Assembly: GCA_964016875.1 (NCBI GenBank)
Contig: OZ024721.1
Span: forward strand, 2,919,001 to 2,983,000
Source: Fallopia convolvulus
Taxonomy: Eukaryota > Streptophyta > Magnoliopsida > Caryophyllales > Polygonaceae
Direction: 5' to 3'
DNA length: 64,000 nt
Of the stretch, positions 60,101-64,000 are shown piece by piece (the stretch's first letter is position 1; the number at the start of each line of letters is the position of its first letter). Position numbers and translations under genes: made by a program. The notes under the pieces are model-generated. The model did no database searches. It was not told the DNA's origin and was given only the letters and a program-made list of their open reading frames with translations.

Positions 60101-63100
60101 TTAGACCCCTAAACTAAAAATCAAAGAGAGAATCTGAAAAGCAAGCATCTCGCCATTGAGAATATATTGAGGAATTTTCACATGTAAAGTTCACTTCATT
60201 CATCAAGTCTGTCCATTTATAACCTTGTGTTGTCCTTTTATAATAGAGAAACGAAATAACTAACTCCTAAAACTAATAACAATTATTCAGATAATGGAAA
60301 ACAGCATGGAGGAAGTGGAGAAAATGGGAAAGTGTCTAAAACCTAGGGTGTGAGAATGTGGGAATCAGATAACAATTATAGCAAGAAAATGGGGAAAAAC
60401 ATCCAACTACGATTGCTACTGGGATAATATATAGGTGTAAAAAAGGAAAACATGTTGAATTATCAAAAGTTAGAGCAGGGTTGTTACAAAATTAAATAAA
60501 AAGAGGGAGATACCTGTAGACATAGTTCCTCTATAGGCATTCTTTTTATTTCAGGGGTCCTGAACTCTGGAAAAGCCTCTGCTTGTAGCCTCGTATAGAG
60601 ATAGTAACAGAAACCTGGTTGGCAGCGGCCTGAACGTCCTGCACGTTGCTTTGCACTTGCTTTCGAAACCCAAGAAGTTTGTAAAGTTGACACGTTACTA
60701 AGTGGGTCATAATTCTTTTCCTTCAACCTACCAGAGTCTATAACAAAGACAACATCATCAATTGTAACTGCAGTCTCAGCAATATTTGTGGAGAGAATAA
60801 TTTTTCGGCAACCATTAGGAGGACGACTAAAAACTTTCTTTTGATCAGCCGATGGAACCATTGAATGTAGGGGTAGTATCAAAAATTTTGAACCATCCTT
60901 GAAGAAACTATTGGCAAGTAATCTGGTTTTGGTCTTATTTATATCATCCCAACCAGAAAAGAAAACTAGAATAGCCCCACTTTCTGAGTCCACACATATT
61001 TTCATAAGCAGCTGCTCTATAAGGACGGTGTCAATAAACTTAACATTGACACTAGCCAAATACTTGTCAACCAACATTTGATTATTCTTGGAGTTGTCAA
61101 CCAACATTTGAATATTCTTGGAGTTTGAAGGGCCAATTGTGGAATGTATACTTATAGCGTCAACAACTTCCGTTTGTTCAGCAGATTTGGCCCAATCCAA
61201 AGCAGTTCTTCCATCTTGTGATTTCAAAAGGCAATCTGCACCTAAAGAAAGAAGCATACAGACATCACCAACTTTCCCTTTTGCAGCAAAAACCATCAAA
61301 GGTGATACTCCAGTCTGTGAATGTTGATAATTCAAAACTTCAGATGTCCTTTCAGAAGAAATTAATTCAATGAGAGCATCCGATTCATCATTTGACCAAG
61401 CCAAATTGATAGCCTCATCTAAGGCCACCTTCTTCTCAACTGTAAATGCTTGCTGCACACTTGAAGAACTGGACAAAGTTGCATCAAAACAATTTTGTTC
61501 AGATTTCAACATAGAAAGAACATCTTCCAAGTAAAAGATTTTCACCTGAAAAAAAATACACCAAAAACAATCTTAAATTCATCAATCAACCCAAAACGTA
61601 AAACGATCTCGAGTTTACAGAGTGAATGTCTTAACTGGATAGGTGAATCCGGGCACTTTAATGACTGGGCAGCCACCAAAATATTGTGAGAATCTTTCAA
61701 CATCCATTGTGGCACTCATGAGGACCTACATAAGCCCCACTTTAGTCTCTACAAAATTCTTGGCAGCTCCAAACATAAAAATATGATCATATTCTTCCTC
61801 CAAATGTACATAGACATAATAAAACTCACCAATCGTAGATGGGGATATCTAGGAAGCATGTCCCTGCATATATATGAAGCCAGTATGAGAAGACTGAATG
61901 GTAATTTGATCAAGCAGCAGTAACAGATAAGACTGAAATAGAGTCGCCCACATAATAGCGAGTGGTGTGTCATGTGCTCTTTGATAAAAGTGCCAATCAT
62001 ATTATCCCAGTACTTTTTGGCTAACTAGTGTTTAAAAAGGCGAGGCGACACCAAGACACCCTAGGCGATGGACCCTCAAGACCGCCTAGGCGCGCCTCTA
62101 AGGCGAAGGCAATCGCCTTATACACAAATGTTCGGTAAATAATGAATATACATAATATAATGTTAAGTAAGATATAAAAACATATTTTTAAAGAAAAAAC
62201 CAATTTTTTTTATTAAATTTATAGTAATAAATCCAAATTTAAAGATAAAGGAGAGTAGTTGTGTATAAGGAGAAAAGAAATAACGTGAAATGGTCTGATT
62301 ATATAGTTAGGATATTAATATATATTAAAAAGAGATCTTTGAAAATAAATAATTGCATTTAAAAATATATCTTGAAAAGATAATAACTTCTAGTTGGGAA
62401 AGTAGAAGATATTAATACTTATTAAAAAGATAAGTAGTTGGTTGTTCAGATTTTATCCTTTTTTATGTTAAGATCAAATTTCAAAAAAAATCAGTATCAG
62501 ACGCATTTGCCTGACGCCTTGGCTCGCCTGGCCGTCTTAGGGCACCTGAGCCACCTCTTATAGGCAGCCTCGCCCTGCATGCATGATGCAGGCGATGGCA
62601 TGCTCCAGGCGCGCCTAGGCAACGCCTTTTAATACACTGTGGCTAACTACATAAATATTGTAACAGTTGGTTAGAGAATATGGAAGTGTTTCATGAATTA
62701 TTAATATAGTCATTACTGGAGTGGAGAAGAGTCAACAAACAATTTCCACATGATTTATACAGACCATGCTCTCCAGATCAAAAGAACATTATCTCAGAAA
62801 TTACAAAATAGTATACACTGAATCTAAAGTTCAATTTAAAACTTAGAATCCAGAAATTCATAAAAAATAAGAACTTGTTGGTAAACGAGAGGGTTGGAGA
62901 AGATGGGAATCTAATCTCTTATTCAAGGAGAAAGCTCACATCTTTGTGAGAGAGAAAGTTAATCCTTCCTTGATTACAAATGGCCGGAGCCAGCAAATAT
63001 ATAAGGGAGGAAGTCTAGGGTTACAAACTGATCAAAGGAAACATTACCCCTAATGCAGTAATGCCTAGGCAAAAGTAATGAAAACTAAAAAGTAAGAGTA

Positions 63101-64000
63101 GGGTGGCCCTTAGACAACTAGACCAATTTTACAAGTAACGTACAGCTACAACTAGACCCATGTTTAATTCCAGAAATTCATATAAGAAATTAAGAACTTG
63201 ATGCAAACATTCATTACATATATGAGCACATCATACTGCATAACCAAAAATATACCAGCACATATGTTGCATAAGAACCCAGTCAACCCACAAAATTGCT
63301 CTACCTTTGGCGATTCTTGTTGAGGTGAATTACAACTAATTCCCTCAAATATACGAAGCCAGAAAAAGCAGTAAAGAGAGCTTCATTCTGAAAAATACTA
63401 TGTTATGACAAGTAACTTCAAAAGGCAATTCGTACCTGAGAATTGCAAGAATGAAATCAGAATAGTGATCCCTTTCATGAATCTCATCCTACAAGATAAG
63501 AAAAAAAAAACGAAATTTTTTGCTATGTTATCAGACCTTAAAATGGTCAAGAACATTAAAATAAGCACAAGATAGAATCTTCCAAGGATAAAACTTTCTT
63601 CTTTGGAGTCATTTTGCTCCAAGGAAGTTGCAATTTTCTGACCATTGTGATCGTGCAAAAATTGAAAGCACCAAATTACTATGTTATAGCCTACAGATAC
63701 ATATTATCAAGTTCCTAAAATATCATGATCCAATTGATCCCTAATGTTGGTGGTTTAAATTTGGAGGAAGTTGGCCAATTGGTAGCATTCACAATCACCT
63801 CAACCGGTTGCTCTACAAATGGGCAGCTTAATAGTTAGCAGATCATAGTCCAGATGAACCAAAACCCATTCGAGTCCATAAGAATTTTCAACAAAAAATT
63901 GCTAGTAACTCCAATACTAAATTCCACCAGACATTTTGTCAGAAGGGTCTCATGGCCAGATCTACTGATGATTGAGACGAGCTATAAGATCACATCTGCA
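57110..64000 (-). CDS. DExH-box RNA helicase with ankyrin repeats (DExH6/NIH type), 3' part
   Basis: Exons on the minus strand inside the window: 63488-63436, 61863-61830, 61725-61636, 61545-60514, 60013-58955 and 57736-57110. Phases join without a break; about 964 residues are visible and the 5' exons lie beyond 64000. Motifs in order: DEIH box (63488), motif III SAT (LMSATMD, 61718), an ankyrin-repeat insertion (about 61430-61140), motif V (STNIAETAVTIDDVVFVIDSG region, 60800-60730), motif VI QRAGRSGRCQPG (60650-60610), then the helicase-associated ratchet and OB-fold regions (60013-58955). The last exon is a proline/glutamine-rich tail with GYGSGVFGP twice and a basic end. Ankyrin repeats inside the DEIH core are known from the plant NIH (nuclear DEIH-box helicase, DExH6) type. 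Predicted nuclear ATP-dependent nucleic-acid helicase. Confidence 0.93.
57830..58275. repeat. tandem repeat in the last helicase intron
   Basis: A unit of about 200-240 bp (GTTAGAACCCTAAAACTGGA...GCAAGCATCTCGCTATTCAGC...) is present at about 57836-58070 and 58076-58275. A diverged third copy lies in the preceding intron at about 60095-60280 (GCAAGCATCTCGCCATTGAG). Confidence 0.75.
58560..58856. mobile_element. Stowaway MITE in the last helicase intron (293 bp)
   Basis: Element 58562-58854 with CTCCCTCCGTCCCC at the left and the complement GGGGACAGAGGGAG at the right, between TA dinucleotides (58560-58561 and 58855-58856). These are the diagnostic Tc1/mariner-Stowaway ends. No transposase. 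Confidence 0.95.
61069..61134 (-). repeat. in-frame 33-bp duplication in the helicase
   Basis: Two adjacent copies of the same 33-bp segment (TTGTCAACCAACATTTGA(T/A)TATTC on the plus strand) encode NSKN(I/N)QMLVD twice, in the linker after the ankyrin repeats. The frame is kept. Confidence 0.85.
62018..62648. mobile_element. Mutator-like non-autonomous element in a helicase intron
   Basis: Element 62027-62639 (613 bp) flanked by a perfect 9-bp duplication TGGCTAACT (62018-62026 and 62640-62648). The ends are inverted (AGTGTTTAAAAAGGCG and the complement of CAGTGTATTAAAAGGCG). Both subterminal regions are GC-rich and full of GGCGCGCC/GCCTAGGC palindromes; the middle is AT-rich. No coding capacity. 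Confidence 0.8.
62848..63200. repeat. imperfect 30-bp direct repeats flanking a 290-bp segment
   Basis: TCCAGAAATTCAT...AAGAACTTG occurs at about 62849-62877 and 63169-63200. The segment between begins TTGGTAAACGAGAGGG and shows no coding capacity. It could be an insertion with an unusually long duplication or the product of a local duplication. It lies in the intron between helicase exons 63436 and 61863. Confidence 0.4.
63489..64000. other. intron of the helicase gene up to the window edge
   Basis: No further exon is visible upstream of the DEIH exon; the sequence is AT-rich without a coding frame that would continue motif I. The N-terminal helicase exons must lie beyond the window. Confidence 0.6.

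Overview
This is a nuclear plant chromosome segment, almost certainly from a eudicot. Genes are split by many GT-AG introns. AT-rich intergenic DNA is packed with plant-type transposons: a chromovirus, copia, L1-type LINEs, Helitrons, Mutator-like, Tourist and Stowaway elements. The proteins match plant families. I cannot name the species from sequence alone.

Layout. 1-4471: 3' part of a Ty3/gypsy chromovirus (pol, then a 2.5-kb LTR). 4472-24400: a nested block of repeats. It holds three large solo LTRs of one family with 5-bp target duplications (5814-9691, 13762-19265, 19583-23328), a dead zinc-ribbon gene whose intron carries a heat-shock-element-rich copia LTR (9981-11547), a short LTR element in tandem LTR-internal-LTR-internal-LTR form (11609-about 23467), a Mutator-like element inside one solo LTR (15204-16245) and a Helitron (23468-24394). 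24400-27200: low-complexity DNA, small MITEs and a perfect hairpin.

27204-31124 (-): proline iminopeptidase, 11 exons, complete. 33063-39042 (+): secretory/membrane coiled-coil protein, 14 exons, complete. The two are divergent, about 1.9 kb apart. 39900-41460: dead LINE. 41600-47150: AT-rich transposon DNA with Helitron ends and a striking block dense in the motif ATATTCAT. 47150-50560: four tandem F-box gene units of about 720 bp; three are truncated and the fourth continues into a DUF295-like C-terminus with a frame break. 51137-51470: LINE tail. 51929-55600 (-): nuclear protein resembling the C-terminal part of plant PWWP proteins. 57110 to beyond 64000 (-): DExH-box RNA helicase with ankyrin repeats (DExH6/NIH type), 3' two thirds only.

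The host genes are ordinary housekeeping or nuclear genes and do not form a pathway. I found no clear candidate for an unknown biological system. The most interesting signals are within the repeats: a tRNA-like A-box/B-box hairpin and a palindromic block conserved across three solo LTRs, a one-LTR copia insertion rich in heat-shock elements, a Helitron with an internally proven empty site, and the ATATTCAT block. Exon boundaries were read by eye from splice signals and reading-frame continuity; no search or alignment program was run.
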